From contig OX392535.1 of the NCBI GenBank assembly GCA_947623455.1, positions 38,650,688-38,714,687 on the forward strand: 64,000 nt of DNA. Reading direction: 5' to 3'. Made by a program: the position numbers and the translations under genes. Shown one piece after another: positions 48,272 through 59,675 of this stretch. The notes beneath the pieces were generated by a model, which searched no databases, was not told where the DNA came from, and saw nothing but the letters and a program-made list of their open reading frames with translations. Each line of letters starts with the position of its first letter. Position 1 is the stretch's first letter. Source of the DNA: Mimachlamys varia. Its lineage: Eukaryota; Mollusca; Bivalvia; Pectinida; Pectinidae.

Positions 48272-51200
48272 ATGGTTTGGGGAGCAGTAACAGCAGTTGG
48301 ACTAAATATATTCTATGGATTTCTCTGTTACTCCCCTTTTGGTCTGGGAACCCTGTGGATGAACGCAACCTTCCCTGGACAGTCGTTACAGCAACTTAAG
48401 GAAACCAATAGTCCTACTGCATTGCCTCTCACTATTTGCTCCAATTCAGTTTTGGTGGCCATTCTTCACTACTTTGTGGGGTAATTAATTTAGACGTAAA
48501 CTAATCAATTTTGTATAATTGCTGTGCCTGATCTGAATTAAGTAAATTCTTGAAGATCCTTTCTCCAAGTTCTAAATGAATGACAGGATATTTTCCAAAT
48601 TTTTCCATGATTGTGTAGATACAGCTTTATCCTGTTGAGCTATATACTAATTATTTTCAAACATTGGAACATCACTAACACACAGATAATCAATTTAGTT
48701 GATGTATCTTTTTACCACTTCTGTTGTCTACAGCTTTTAGACTGTTGTAAGTGACAGTTGACATTTTAACATACAGTACGCTTCAGGTGATATGGTAGTC
48801 AAACGCGCGCGTAGCGACAATCCCGCTCACCTGTCGCTCGTAGCCGCGGGATGACCGCAGGCGAAACTCCGGCCGTCCAGGTAAGACCGCTGGCCTTAGC
48901 CCCCCGCGACTATCCCGTGGTCATGGGTGATGGGGATTAACTTTGGTCAGAAATTAGGCCTACAGTGTACAGTAACTTGTACGATGTTCAATGCCGGAAA
49001 TATGATCGACAAACGTATAGTGACAGAAAGCGCTACGCGAATTCGGCGGACGGAAAAGAAATAACGCTATCAAATATGTACTGTACTGTAGGCTAACTGT
49101 CTGTAATCCCCGGGAAACAAACATTTTGCAATGAACTGGACGACTGTAAACAAATGCATCTCACAAGAACATTCTCCCTTCATCTTTACGATCAAATACC
49201 ATTACGTTTCGTCAATGCCGTGGTTTCGTGATGGTTCTACCCCAAAATAGACAGTGTACCTGATACGCAGGTGTCGATCAGTTCCACTACAGTAGATTAC
49301 ACGATTCTACTTCGAATAATACAAGATTATTGCATCTTTATGATTATGCACATTAACATTATATGTTTTTCCGTGTACACCATGTCGAAAGTTCTTAAAA
49401 CTTACCGATCAACATTTATTTTTAACCCGTGACATCTAGCCTATCGGGGCTGACAATTTCTGGTCTGTTGCATTCTGAATGATTGGTTGGTTTGAAATGT
49501 CAATCACACCTGAACACAGTAGTCCTCGTGACATAATGGGCGGAGCTTACCCTGTATAAACTAACAGCATTAAACCAACTACGTTTTGAAAGTTAACTGC
49601 AATGTAAGCTTTGTTTGATATACATGTATCCGTATTTCTTAAAAATTATATACCAAAAAAGTTACAGGCACGTACAGTATATCGTCCAACGAAAGGCCGT
49701 AAGGTCTCAATAACGGACGTACAACCATCGAAATCACTACGACACAGTATTAAAGTCGAAATGAATCAAATCTTGGTTTTATTTTTCTTATGCATGTACT
49801 CCAGTTTATATTTTGTATATATTTATGATAACGTTAAATGTGGCTAAGAAGAGCCAGTGCCGGTCGCTTGATTAGTTCCACGAATCTGTCGACGTAATTT
49901 ATAATACAAGCTGACAAAAGTTCAAAATGACTGTGAGAATTTGATCACGAGATTTTTTTACCAGACTTAAAGAGGCATCACGGTAAAACTATATTTTTTA
50001 TGCTTATTTTGAATTATTGTATATATGAATTAAATGTATACTCTTGTGGAAAATTAATGGGCGATTTACGCTGAAATATGTTCTCAAATTTTTTTATTAA
50101 TAATTAAAAAAGGGAATCACTATTCGTTGATCAACGATTTGGACATGTAAATTTTTTTGCATCACATATGATAACGCATGCGCATAACAAGCTACATCGG
50201 TAAACAAAAAATGGCGATCCACGCGACCTACATGTAACTACCAAGCGAAAAGTGGCCGAATGGTCAAATTTTAACGTAAGGATTATATTACGGAAGCATA
50301 ATGAGGGATGTGAAGTATTCAAGGGAGAGACTAACAGCCCAGTTGTTTGCATTGTTACAGTTTTCTTCTGGATAGCCGGTGACACAGTTTTTATTTGGTA
50401 TTGGGGCCTCCCAAGGGATAACTCTTTCATTCCTCTGTTACATGAAATGCGTGTGTAAAACTTGAAAGCGTGTATTGTAATATTCCCTTTATAATATTCC
50501 AGTAAAACGGCATTTTTGAATTATATTGCTGAAGAGAAATACCTTTTCACATACAAGAAAAACCGTATGGGGAGGGGGGGGTTACGTTGTAAAACGCCGG
50601 TATCCCGGGTGATTGAGTTTAATGTATACGGACAAAATGAATAAATTTATGTCATTATGTGCGGATAAAAAAATCTTGTCATACCTAATCTATAAAATAC
50701 GGATTGTACAAATATTATCGGGTTTGGACCCCGGTATTAAATTTGATATGAACCAAAATATATGCATTATATAAGTGAAGTCATTAATTCATAAAAAAAA
50801 TCATATATACCGGGGTATGTATGTCCCATGTCTGCAGTTGTGTTGAAAATGTTATCGAACCTTTAAATTTACATAAAAAAGTAAAGAATCATAACATTTA
50901 TGAATGGATTAAGTATTGGACAATTATCTTCACGACTAGTTCCAAATTTGAGATATATATTATACATGTATTCTACATGTTTAGTGCGTGGTGCGTCATA
51001 TGAGTGCACGGACTTCCGTGATACATATATAATTGTAAGTGTTAAAGTATGTTGACGCTGAAATTTGGATAGATTTTAGATGGTCATATAGATAGTCTGA
51101 AAAAAATCTTCAATACATCGAGTTGTAAAAAAAAAAAAAATCGGAATCATTTCATTTTATTTTTTTACTTTTCAATGTATGCACACCTTTTGTGAAATGG

Positions 51201-54200
51201 TTCTAAATGAGGATTCGTGAAGATAACATTTTACAGAAATTAAGGTTTGCCCTATGGTTGTCATCGTCGGAAACCCACATGACACTGTTAAACGTACAAT
51301 GTAAGAGTGCAGTGTAGCTTTTATGACCACTGAGGGGGCATTTTATCGAAAATTGATCTTAACCCCCCAAATGTGTAAAATTACTCTAAACATCCTATTT
51401 TAGGTCCAAAACTAGCTGCACGGACTTAGATTAGAGGGTCTAAGTCCGTGCTAGCTGTAACAAATTCTCAGGTCCCTGTGATTTGCATCGGTTTCAGTCA
51501 GGTACTGATGTCGATAAATGATGCAGAGATGTCGACATAAATTTATTCATTTGCATATCGCGTGTAATTAACGTCTGATTATTAATGTGAATGTGATTCA
51601 ATAAATTTATACACGGACTTTGTGTCTGGTTCATCATCGGACCTGTACATTACGTATCCCCTCCCTATGGGCCCCTCGTCGACTTGCGACAAAATAGTCA
51701 CGTGATTGACGCGTGATCAGCGCTATTTTTATCGGGCTTTCCCAAGGAATGCAATTTTGCAAGTGGCTAATAAACACATTTTGAATGCGCTTTGAATATT
51801 GAAATATCAGGAAAATGTGTCTGGTAGTGCAGACAGCATGTACATTCAAGAACTTCATTGTAGACTTCCCCGGGATGCCCCTTTAATTGTAAAGCAAATC
51901 TATATTTCATCAGTACAAAATAAAATGTTCCAATAATCATTATCTACACCAGGCATATCTGCATCTCTAAGTTGATCTTGCAATGTCAGCATTCCATACC
52001 ACATTTTACTATAAACTTCATTTATCCCGTTTATAAAATTTATTACAAATGCAACAGGAATTCGAACACAACTTTTGAAAACTTCACTTGTGTTCAATAC
52101 ACAAGCTTCCGTATTTTATGTGTAATTAATATTTGATTTAATTTATTATTAAAGAAATGCATACAAGACCCATTGTTCCAAACATTTATTTTTTTTACGT
52201 TTTCTCAAGAAGCCAAAAAGAAAGATACTGTTATCACAAAGTTGAGATTCGTTATTTGTTTCTAACTGTACAAGTATCGACACGGACTTGGATAGATTAT
52301 TTCCCGTGCTGTCGACGATAATAATTGTACACTGAAGTACATAAATGAACACAGGTCATTCCCCCCTGAACTTTCATAATGAACTGTTCCAACCATTCAA
52401 TCAGACCAGTTCAAGTGTGTCTTCATGAGCGAATGAGTTAAGGATCGACAATTTTACAACATCATATGGTAATTATTACAGTCCATTTTCGCCACACCTG
52501 TACGGGTATAAACCCCGGGGCAAGTTTCACACCTGTTTCCTGGGGGTTGTTAAAACTGTGTTGTAGTTGATACTGTCCATTGTGTCAAACTGTTTTGATT
52601 GACACCCCCCCCCCCTTCCTGTTAAATGCAAACAGTTTTACGATCTTAAGCGACTGCCAGGTGAGAGAAACCACGGTCAACAGTTAATTGTACGGTGCCT
52701 GTATAAACAATTTACTATTGTGTGTATTGTCTGAAAACAATGTTTGACGATAGGTGAAGGGCAAAGGGAGTGAGGGGTACGGGCTCAGCCATTTCCGGTG
52801 TTTTTTTTTGCAATTTTGCAGTTAGAATAAAAAAAATGTGTTTTTTTTTCATAATGGTACGTACACAAGAAAAAGTTTGGATTAAAATACACGTATCTTA
52901 TGATTATTTTTTTTCCATTCATCAGAATATAATGTTTTTTTAGCTCACCTGGCCCGAAGGGCCAAGTGAGCTTATGTGATGGTGCAGCGTCCGTCGTCCG
53001 TCCGTCCGTCCGTCAACTTTTTCCTTTAAACGACTTCTTCTAAAATACTGAAAGGCCCAGTGACATGAAATTTGGCTGGTAGATTTCTTGGAAGGAGCTG
53101 AACAAAGTTTGCGAAAAAAAATCACTTTGACCTAATTTCAAGGTCACAGGGGTAAAAAATGTCGAAACCTTCAAACAACTTCTTCTAAAATACCGTCAGG
53201 CATAGACTTCATATTTGACCAGTAGCTTCCTTGGATGAAGCCAAATAAAGTTTGCGAAAAGAAATGACCTTGACCAATATTCAAGGTCACAGTGAGGTTA
53301 AATCTATTTTAACCTTTAAACGACTTCTTCTGAAATACCAAAAACCCCAGAAGTATGACATTTGCCTGAAATGTTTCTTGGATGAAGCCCGACAAAGTTT
53401 GCGAAAAGAAATGACCTTGACTTATATTCAAGGTAACAGATGTCAAATCTGTTGAAACCTTCAAACAACTTCTTCTGAAATACCAAAAGCCCTAGAAGCA
53501 TGACATTTGGCTGAAAGGTTTCTTGGATGAAGCCTGACAAAGTTTGCGAAAAGAAATGACCTTTATCTTTATTTGCCTAGAGACATGAAATTTGGCTGGT
53601 AGCGTCCTGGGATGAAGCCAAACAAAATTTGAAAATGAAAATGATGTTGTCTTATAAGGTCACAGGGGTAAAAAATGTTTAAATCTTAAGATGTTCTTCT
53701 AAATGTCTTACATTAAAAGATTTTAGGGGACTTTAGGGTTACACTATAATATAAGTCAGAGATTAATACCAGGTGAGCGATGCAGGCCCATTGGGCCTCT
53801 TGTTTATTGTGTATAGAGCATTTCGTATCTGCAAGATGAAATAATAAATGGAAACGATTAGCGAGATTTGATCTTTTGACAACAGGCACCTGAGAATTTT
53901 TTACAGCTAGTTTTGGACCTTTAGCCTGTGTATAGAGTATTTTATCGAAAATTTGACCTAAACCTCTCAAACATGTAAAATTTATAGGTCCAAAACTAGC
54001 TGTAACAAATTCTCAGGTCCCTGTGTTTGACTTCTTGGGTAGCTGTCACTCGTCAGTCACAGTTCGCTGCATCCATAGGTTTAGTAAGCTTGTGCAAAAG
54101 ATCCGCTAACATTTTGATTTAAAACTAGCCAAAAATTAACCTCCGCTTACAATATGCATACTGTCAGAAGACCAAAGTGTTCCAGATTGTTCCATATATA

Positions 54201-55573
54201 TATGTATTAGTTTTCTGTAAATGCAAAATAGATGAGTTTGTCCAATACATTAACACAATAAAAAGAATAGTAAAGCTAACCAAGCTTTCACAACTTGAGA
54301 CACCTGTTAGCTGGGCTGCAGAGCTCCTTGCTGTAGGTCAAAGGTCCCCGCCGCGGCCGGTAAAAAAATCAAACGCTTTCTAACCTCTGGCAGAATATGG
54401 ACTAGCTAATTAAGTCAGGTATGGACCAAGTATTCTGTATTTTAGGGTTGAAAGCATGACTCCAAATCCGTGAGTGCCGTGTTTGTTTTGTGCATTTGTC
54501 AAGATCGGAGGCGAAAGGGACACATGACTTTCACTACGATAGCGAATGATTGGAGAACATACGTTTTTTTTCCCGTTAACTGTTTCTTAATATTTCCTTT
54601 CAAAAAAATGTTTTTGAAATACCAAAACATTTTGGCACGGACGTCAGTAAATTAGCAATCTTATTCCGTACTTTTGGCTTCAACTTTATTGACCTCGCAT
54701 TACGTAATGTAAATCATCGGCGGATTTTGCCATTGCAAATTTTCGATTATATGATAAAACAACATTTCCAAACAAGGGACTTCTTTTAACAACTGCATTA
54801 TAGGCTCGTGTTACACATATACAATACGTTAACTTAGCAATTTTAGCTTGCGTATTGATTGTTTTATCAACCATTTTCACCTGATGATCTGACGTGAACG
54901 TAAACAATACGATACGACACGTTTTACGTCTGTATTAAATTTCATAAAAAAAACACATAAAGATGTGTATAACATTCAGTTATCCTGGACTGTTGGTATT
55001 CACCTCACAGTAGTAAGTGGCAGATAGACCTAGCTTAATCCCCAACGCTGGACCGCGCGCTGGGAGCGGGACCCCGCGACTTTGCTCAGGTGATTTCTCC
55101 GAGGGGTTTTAATCCCCTCCGCTCCGGCGGCGGCTTTCGCCTGCGGCGCGTTTGAGTACCAAATCACCTGAAGCGTACTGTATATTTCCTAAAAACAATG
55201 AAATGAATGAAAATCAATATATAGATTTGTGTTTACATTTGTACTTCTGGTTCAACTAAACAGTGCACATAGTGACTGTGTAGCGTGGAATCGCACCAAA
55301 TGAAATATAGGAGATGTCAACTGATGTATCATGCAGCAATCACTGCAAGGCTTTATATATGTATATTTCCTGTTTTGTTACAGACCCTTTCTGGGAGTGA
55401 CCAGTGTTGCTGTTGCCCTGAAGGTGGCACTCGCCTTGCTGGTGGTGGGAATGTTCCTTGATGTCCCACACACATTCTACAAAAGAGGTTCCTTTGTGAC
55501 ATACCTGGTAGACCACATCTACAACGCTGCTGTCCTCACATCAACCTGTCTGTGTCTGGTCTACTTTGGCTGA
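48272..55573 (+). CDS. DUF1761-like small integral membrane protein, two coding exons
   Basis: The exons are 48272-48480 and 55384-55573 (phase 2 junction, GG|A), giving 132 residues. The N-terminal part NIFYGFLCYSPFGLGTLWMN matches the YSP..(G)..W signature of DUF1761 proteins. About four hydrophobic segments are visible (roughly 3-21, 52-69, 73-95 and 112-131), and the length fits the family. Its function is unknown; a multi-pass membrane location is expected. The ATG at 48272 directly follows an acceptor (TTGACAG|TGAAA), so a 5'UTR exon lies upstream. The 6.9-kb intron holds a 6.4-kb TIR element. The last codons are part of a 48-bp tandem repeat that continues past the stop. I rest the family call on the signature and topology only. 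Confidence 0.8.
51310..51480. mobile_element. MITE with ACAGCTAGTTTTGGACC ends, split by a tiny palindrome
   Basis: It shares 'gagggggcattttatcgaaaa', 'aaccccccaaa' and the end CTAGCTGTAACAAATTCTCA + GGTCCCTG with 53883-54023 and 59150-59267. A 32-bp palindrome (51419-51450) interrupts the terminal repeat. Confidence 0.65.
51419..51450. mobile_element. 32-bp perfect palindromic insertion with 7-bp duplication
   Basis: CACGGACTTAGA and TCTAAGTCCGTG surround TTAGAGGG. CTAGCTG flanks it on both sides (51412-51418 and 51451-51457), whereas the related elements at 53883-54023 and 59150-59267 have CTAGCTG once with no insert. This makes it a clean small insertion. Confidence 0.8.
51900..52352 (-). 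other. Possible decayed gene fragment, unidentified
   Basis: Two neighbouring minus-strand frames (52352-52149 and 52097-51900) have balanced amino acid composition; the second contains INEVYSKMWYGMLTLQDQLR. I recognise no family. They lie inside the 6.4-kb TIR element and could be remnants of its cargo, or chance. Confidence 0.2.
52941..53807. mobile_element. GTCCGTCC-bearing dispersed element, full length
   Basis: It opens AGCTCACCTGGCCCGAAGGG, runs through a (GTCC)n block at 52989-53013 and then four imperfect units with 'aaacgacttcttctaaaata', 'gacatttggctga' and 'aaggtcacag'. It ends ACCAGGTGAGCGATGCAGGC + CCATTGGGCCTCTTG, which inversely resembles the start. This layout is common in bivalve genomes as I know them. 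It is non-coding. Confidence 0.75.
53883..54023. mobile_element. Short MITE with CAGGxACCTGAGAATTT ends
   Basis: CAGGCACCTGAGAATTTTTT at the left is mirrored by the complement of AACAAATTCTCAGGTCCCTG at the right, with about 38 bp of near-perfect pairing. The whole element is about 141 bp. Relatives lie at 51310-51480 and 59150-59267. Confidence 0.75.
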
Positions 55574-55727
55574 GACTCGCCCCTCACATCAACCTGTCTG
55601 TGTCTCGTCTACTTCGGCTGAAACTCGCCCCTCACATCAACCTGTTTGTGTCTCGTCTACCTTGACTGAGACTCGCCCCTCACATCAACGTGTCTGTGTC
55701 TCGTCTATTTTGGCTGAGACTCACTGC
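55535..55727 (+). repeat. 48-bp tandem repeat spanning the DUF1761 stop codon, four copies
   Basis: Units start CTCACATCAACCTGT at 55535, 55583, 55631 and 55679. The first codes for the protein's last residues LTSTCLCLVYFG and the TGA. Each later unit keeps the same frame (48 = 16 codons) and its own TGA. The copies lie in the 3'UTR. Confidence 0.9.
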
Positions 55728-55821
55728 CATGATTAGCTTCCATCAAGGATCACTTTTCATATCTTCATGTTTTCTTTCATTACATTTTTGACACACATTC
55801 ATCAATATATTTTCTATTTTG

Positions 55822-56100
55822 TGTCGCCTACAAAAAGCAGGCATCATGTTTATAGGAATCGCTATGTCAGCGGTGACATCTGCACAAAAGTTTCCATGCA
55901 ATAACTTAAAATAGAAAATTGGTTTCCGTGTGATAACCAAGTTCACTTTGGCCAATTAAGCTCAAACTTCATACGGTGCTTCCTTACAAAAAGTGCTTGG
56001 GATTGTTTTCAGGTTCAAAAGTCAAGGTTACTGCTACTATAAGTAAAACAAATCTATGCCTAGTTCCCTTTGAGGCAATCAACCTCAAGCTTTATATAGT
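55822..56100. repeat. GTGTCGCC-type repeat, second copy
   Basis: GTGTCGCCTACAAAAAGCAG opens it. 'tttccgtgtgataac', 'cttcatacggtgcttcctta' and 'aagtcaaggtta' match the units of 31860-32420. It is more decayed. Confidence 0.55.
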
Positions 56101-56999
56101 GCTTACTGGTACATGTATAAAAAGTCTTTAATAAACACTTTAATAACATATATTTAAACAGATGAGACAGAAATGTTTTCATTTGATCTCTCATTTATTT
56201 TGGATTCTCAAATTTTGCAATATACCTTTGTGTACTATACAAGTGTAGTAGAATGGTGTCTAGATTTAGTAACAGGTTTTAGTATAATTTGTCTCTATGT
56301 ATGTTACTTAAATATTATTGCAATATATGTATGTATACTTAACTATATTTTACCAATTGTGTCTGTAATACTTACATTAATACTTAGTATTTTCTTCGTA
56401 GTTAACTTTGATTTCCTAAATTGGCATACCTTGTTGGTATATTTTTTTTAACTATTTGAACTACAGTGTAGTTCACAAATTACAAAGTAATCTTTATTTT
56501 ATTTCTTGCCATGTTTATTTTTTTAAAGGATGTTAAGTTTCAAGACTGGATGTAGATTACTTGCTATAGTTTCTATAAGTAGACTGTTTAAATATCTACC
56601 ATATGTGCCATTTTGAAGACTTTATTTCTTTTTATGGAATTTATGGTTTTACATTTTGTATTTCCCGTTTAGTTACAGCATTTACCATATGGTATATTTT
56701 ATATTGAAATATCCATTGCCAATAAATATTTTATGGATCAAATTGTTAAGTTTTTCATTTTTTATGTCTTGAAACGTACAGTAAATTAAATGTACCTCTA
56801 GATCTGTTAGGCCAAGTAAATAATACGCAAGTTTCAAGTACCCTGATTTTTTGCCCAAACCATTTTATTTGACTGAATCACATCCGTACAATGTTTAGGA
56901 TAACTTGCCATCAGATGAAACTGCACCTATACCCTCTAATTCATAGAAACATATCTTAACCCAAGTAAGTATGGTATTATGTAAAAGACAAGAGCAACA

Positions 57000-58010
57000 T
57001 TGGATGCTCTTTGCAATTTCATATATTGGTGTGCTGTGCTTGTCAGCAAAATAGTTTTTTTCTGATCAGCTTAAAATCAATATAAAGGGAATCTACACAT
57101 GTACATGAAATGAGAAAGATCCATCTAGTACCTTTAATTAAGCATTAAACAGCATTCTGTTCCACGTTATGGTCCTATAACACGGAACAGGATTGCAGAC
57201 AAAATGATGTGCGTTATGATTATTGCCTGCAATCCTGTTCCATGTTATAGGACCATATGATAATACGGAACAGAATGCTATATAAATTTACATTTTAACA
57301 TCGGTTTTAATAATAAATTTATATTGATATATAATAAATGGAACAGCCAAAGGGCCAGTATCAGCCAGCTATCTCCAACGTTATGATTATGACGTCATAA
57401 GAACCACTCCAGTGTTATGGTCTCGTACACAGAACTGGCCTTGGTAGTGTTATAAAGTGGCAATACAGAACAAATGTAAATATAGAAATAGTGATAACAA
57501 ACTTCCATTATCAAAATCCAAGATAGCCGCCTATTAGCCACTTTGTTTACTGATCAGTCCTTAGATCAAACAGGCACAAATTAGCACCATGGAGAACCTA
57601 CGTATGAAATTTGAGGAATGATCCTTCCAGTACTTTTTCTTAAAATGGTGAAAACAAGCTTCTATTATCAAAATCTAAGATTGCTGTTTATCGGCAATTT
57701 TGTTTTTCTGATCGGTCCTTAAATCAAATGGGCACAATTAAGCACCAATGAGAACATATATATGCAATTTGAGAAAGATGCATCAAGTACTTTTCAAGAA
57801 ATAGCTATAACCCTCTTTTATTTCCAAATTCAAGATGACTGCCCATCAGCGTCAATCAAAATGGCACTCGTAAGCACCAAGAGGAACTTTGATATGAAAT
57901 AGAGAAAGATCCATTTAGTGCTTTTCAAGAAATAGCGATATTCTTGGACGAAGGGCAAATTGAACAGCACACCAAGCATCATGGCTGAAAAATGAAGGGA
58001 AGGGACGTGC
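57000..58010. repeat. Dispersed non-coding repeat (agaaatagc family), with foldback insert
   Basis: Units with 'atgaaatttgaggaatgatcc', 'cttattatcaaaatc', 'aagatagccgcctattagcc' and 'ttgtttttctgatcggtcc' recur. The foldback at 57148-57283 is inserted near its left end. Confidence 0.55.
57148..57283. repeat. Foldback with about 55-bp arms
   Basis: GCATTCTGTTCCACGTTATG at the left pairs with the right arm ending CGGAACAGAATGC. GGATTGCAG and CTGCAATCC border the centre. The arms are slightly diverged. It is non-coding. Confidence 0.7.
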
Positions 58011-58619
58011 TAGAAATAATTTATCGATTGAGAAAAAAAAGGCACTAAATTAAGATTTTTCACATTTGGTACTGTAAGATAACGCAAGTAATTTCTGAAA
58101 TTTGTGACATCGCCGTACTATATGGAGCAGAAAATTTACATATCAAAACGGACACCAGTGGGAAACCAATGAACAACACCAAGGCACGTGAAAAATGCAT
58201 CGTGCGCTTTTAGTTACGGAAATGTGCGCTTATTAGGTCGAATATGGTATGGAACTTTATCCATTGGAGCATCTCCTTGTGGGAAATGCATTATCACTCT
58301 TGCAAAAAATATCACTACACGGAAATAGAAGAGAAAAAAAAAATACTAAGGGCCCCCCTGGAATTGCCAAACGAATTTTAAGCCTGTTCAAACGGACAGC
58401 CAAGAGGCACCGAATCGACTCAACATTTTTCGAAAGTCGAATTTGCCAACAAGGGGATTGATGCGATTAGCATCAGCAATATATCGACCAAGTCTGTTCA
58501 TCGCACTTCCGGTATACAAGTACACCTATTATTTCCTACAGTTATTCTGTACCTATTGCTCCAAAGCATTTAAATTATTATAAGCAAACACTACAACAAT
58601 TGAATATATATAGATGACC

Positions 58620-58966
58620 TTAGAATGACTCCTTCAGCATGTTGATATTCTTCATTTCCATATTGCTATAGTCCAGCTGGACACATAATAACTGGCAATG
58701 TTATTTACCCCCAAATAAAAGCAACGAGAGCTTTTCATGACATGTCCTAAGTATCGAGAGACTTCTTAAAATGGAAAATCATATCAAGATTCTTATGGAC
58801 CCCGTGGAAGATATGCCAGACAACGGGCAAAAAGTGAACATGCTGAATTTGATTCACTTTCAGAGTGGGTTAAATCTATCGGGTGCTCTATTCAGAAAAG
58901 AATATGCAGTTTGCGATACAAAATGAAAACTAAACACAAGTCGATCTTTCTTGACCCCGATATTTG
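58620..58966 (+). pseudogene. Penelope-like retroelement remnant, multiply frameshifted
   Basis: In successive frames the plus strand gives YSPAGHIITGNV, then RELFMTCPKYRE, then MENHIKILMDPVED, then ARQRAKSEHAEFDSLSEWVK and KSIFLDPDI before a stop. This order resembles the region upstream of the RT motifs in Penelope/Poseidon-type elements as I remember them. The RT and GIY-YIG domains are absent. It is broken by at least three frame changes. Confidence 0.6.
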
Positions 58967-59149
58967 AACAACACTCAACCATCTACATGATTAGTATGCG
59001 GTTGTATATATATGCAAACATAGGCCGGCTGCGCCCCCCCCCCCCTAAAATTTGTCAAGTGACCAATTTTTCCAAGAATTAAAACTAAGAATTTCATCAT
59101 CAGATAGCATTGCGAACCATATATTTGGTAGAAATAATTATAAAAAAAG

Positions 59150-59267
59150 TCTTTAGCCTTTATGACCATTGAGGGGGCATTTTTATCGAAAATTGATCTA
59201 AACCCCCCAAAAGTGTAAAATTTGTTCAAAACTAGCTGTAACAAAATCTTAGGTCCCTATGGTTCGT
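59150..59267. mobile_element. MITE fragment related to 51310-51480
   Basis: It shares 'tttatgaccattgagggggc', 'aaccccccaaa' and CTAGCTGTAACAAAATCTTA + GGTCCCT with the element at 51310-51480. Here the CTAGCTG site is uninterrupted. Confidence 0.6.
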
Positions 59268-59394
59268 ACTGGTTTAATGCGCGTAAATCACGTGATACTC
59301 TAGTATACGGTGCGTGCAAAAAATGTCGAACACTCTTTGTGTGAACAACAAAAATGCATCTTATAATGTGTTGTGAACTCAATATGAATTGGAC

Positions 59395-59651
59395 GCCGAA
59401 CACCCAACACACAAAAGTGTGTTCGGCCAATCATAACATTGCTTGTAATATTCCCGGGGAGAGGAATTTATATAAGCTTTCAGCTTGTTTTCCAATCTCC
59501 AAAATACGGAAGCGTATTAGGCTCACATGCGAAAATATTTTTCTTGAGTGTCAAAATATTTTATCTGGCGTCCGCCACATAATTATCTGGCGGCCGCCAC
59601 TTATTTATCTGGCGGCCGCCACTTATTTATCTGGCGGCCGCCACTTATTTT
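59395..59651 (+). promoter_or_regulatory. Promoter and leader of the integrase gene: inverted repeat, CCAAT, TATA, palindrome array
   Basis: GCCGAACAC (59395-59403) and GTGTTCGGC (59419-59427) form a 9-bp inverted repeat. CCAAT overlaps it at 59427-59431. TATATAAG lies at 59469-59476, a normal distance for a start near 59500. Then four 22-bp units ATCTGGCGGCCGCCACTTAT + TT (at 59563, 59585, 59607 and 59629), each with the palindrome TGGCGGCCGCCA (TGGCGTCCGCCA in the first), lie just upstream of the ATG. Confidence 0.65.
59563..59651. repeat. Four 22-bp units with GGCGGCCGCC palindromes
   Basis: The period is exactly 22 bp; copies 2-4 are almost identical. Each unit can form a very stable short hairpin in DNA or RNA. 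It lies 25-113 bp before the integrase start codon. Confidence 0.9.
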
Positions 59652-59675
59652 GGCGGTTAACGTTTACCATTTCTT

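Larger units (their letters stand above)
48774..55180. mobile_element. 6.4-kb TA-flanked TIR element in the DUF1761 intron
   Basis: CAGTACGCTTCAGGTGAT at 48774-48791 is perfectly inverted at 55163-55180. Imperfect pairing extends through TCAAACGCGC and GC-rich subterminal DNA to a shared GGGGATTAA. TA lies on both sides. The interior contains other repeats (51310-51480, 52941-53807 and 53883-54023) but no recognisable transposase. Alternatively two MITEs of one family face each other. Confidence 0.65.
55728..58619. other. Gene-free stretch downstream of the DUF1761 gene
   Basis: It contains a GTGTCGCC-type repeat at 55822-56100, AT-rich 3' sequence with an AATAAA at 56721 that may serve as polyadenylation signal, the dispersed repeat at 57000-58010, and a foldback at 57148-57283. 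A short plus-strand frame at 58249-58461 could be another piece of the Penelope-like remnant that follows; I could not match it. Confidence 0.5.

Noticed and set aside
50131..50458. Overlapping frames on both strands around 50.3 kb
   Set aside because: No domain, no splice sites in phase, and both strands open at once; nothing supports coding.
56173..56451. 92-codon hydrophobic frame
   Set aside because: Very AT-rich sequence produces Phe/Ile/Leu/Tyr-rich frames by chance; there is no family signature and no splice context. Most likely the 3'UTR of the DUF1761 gene.
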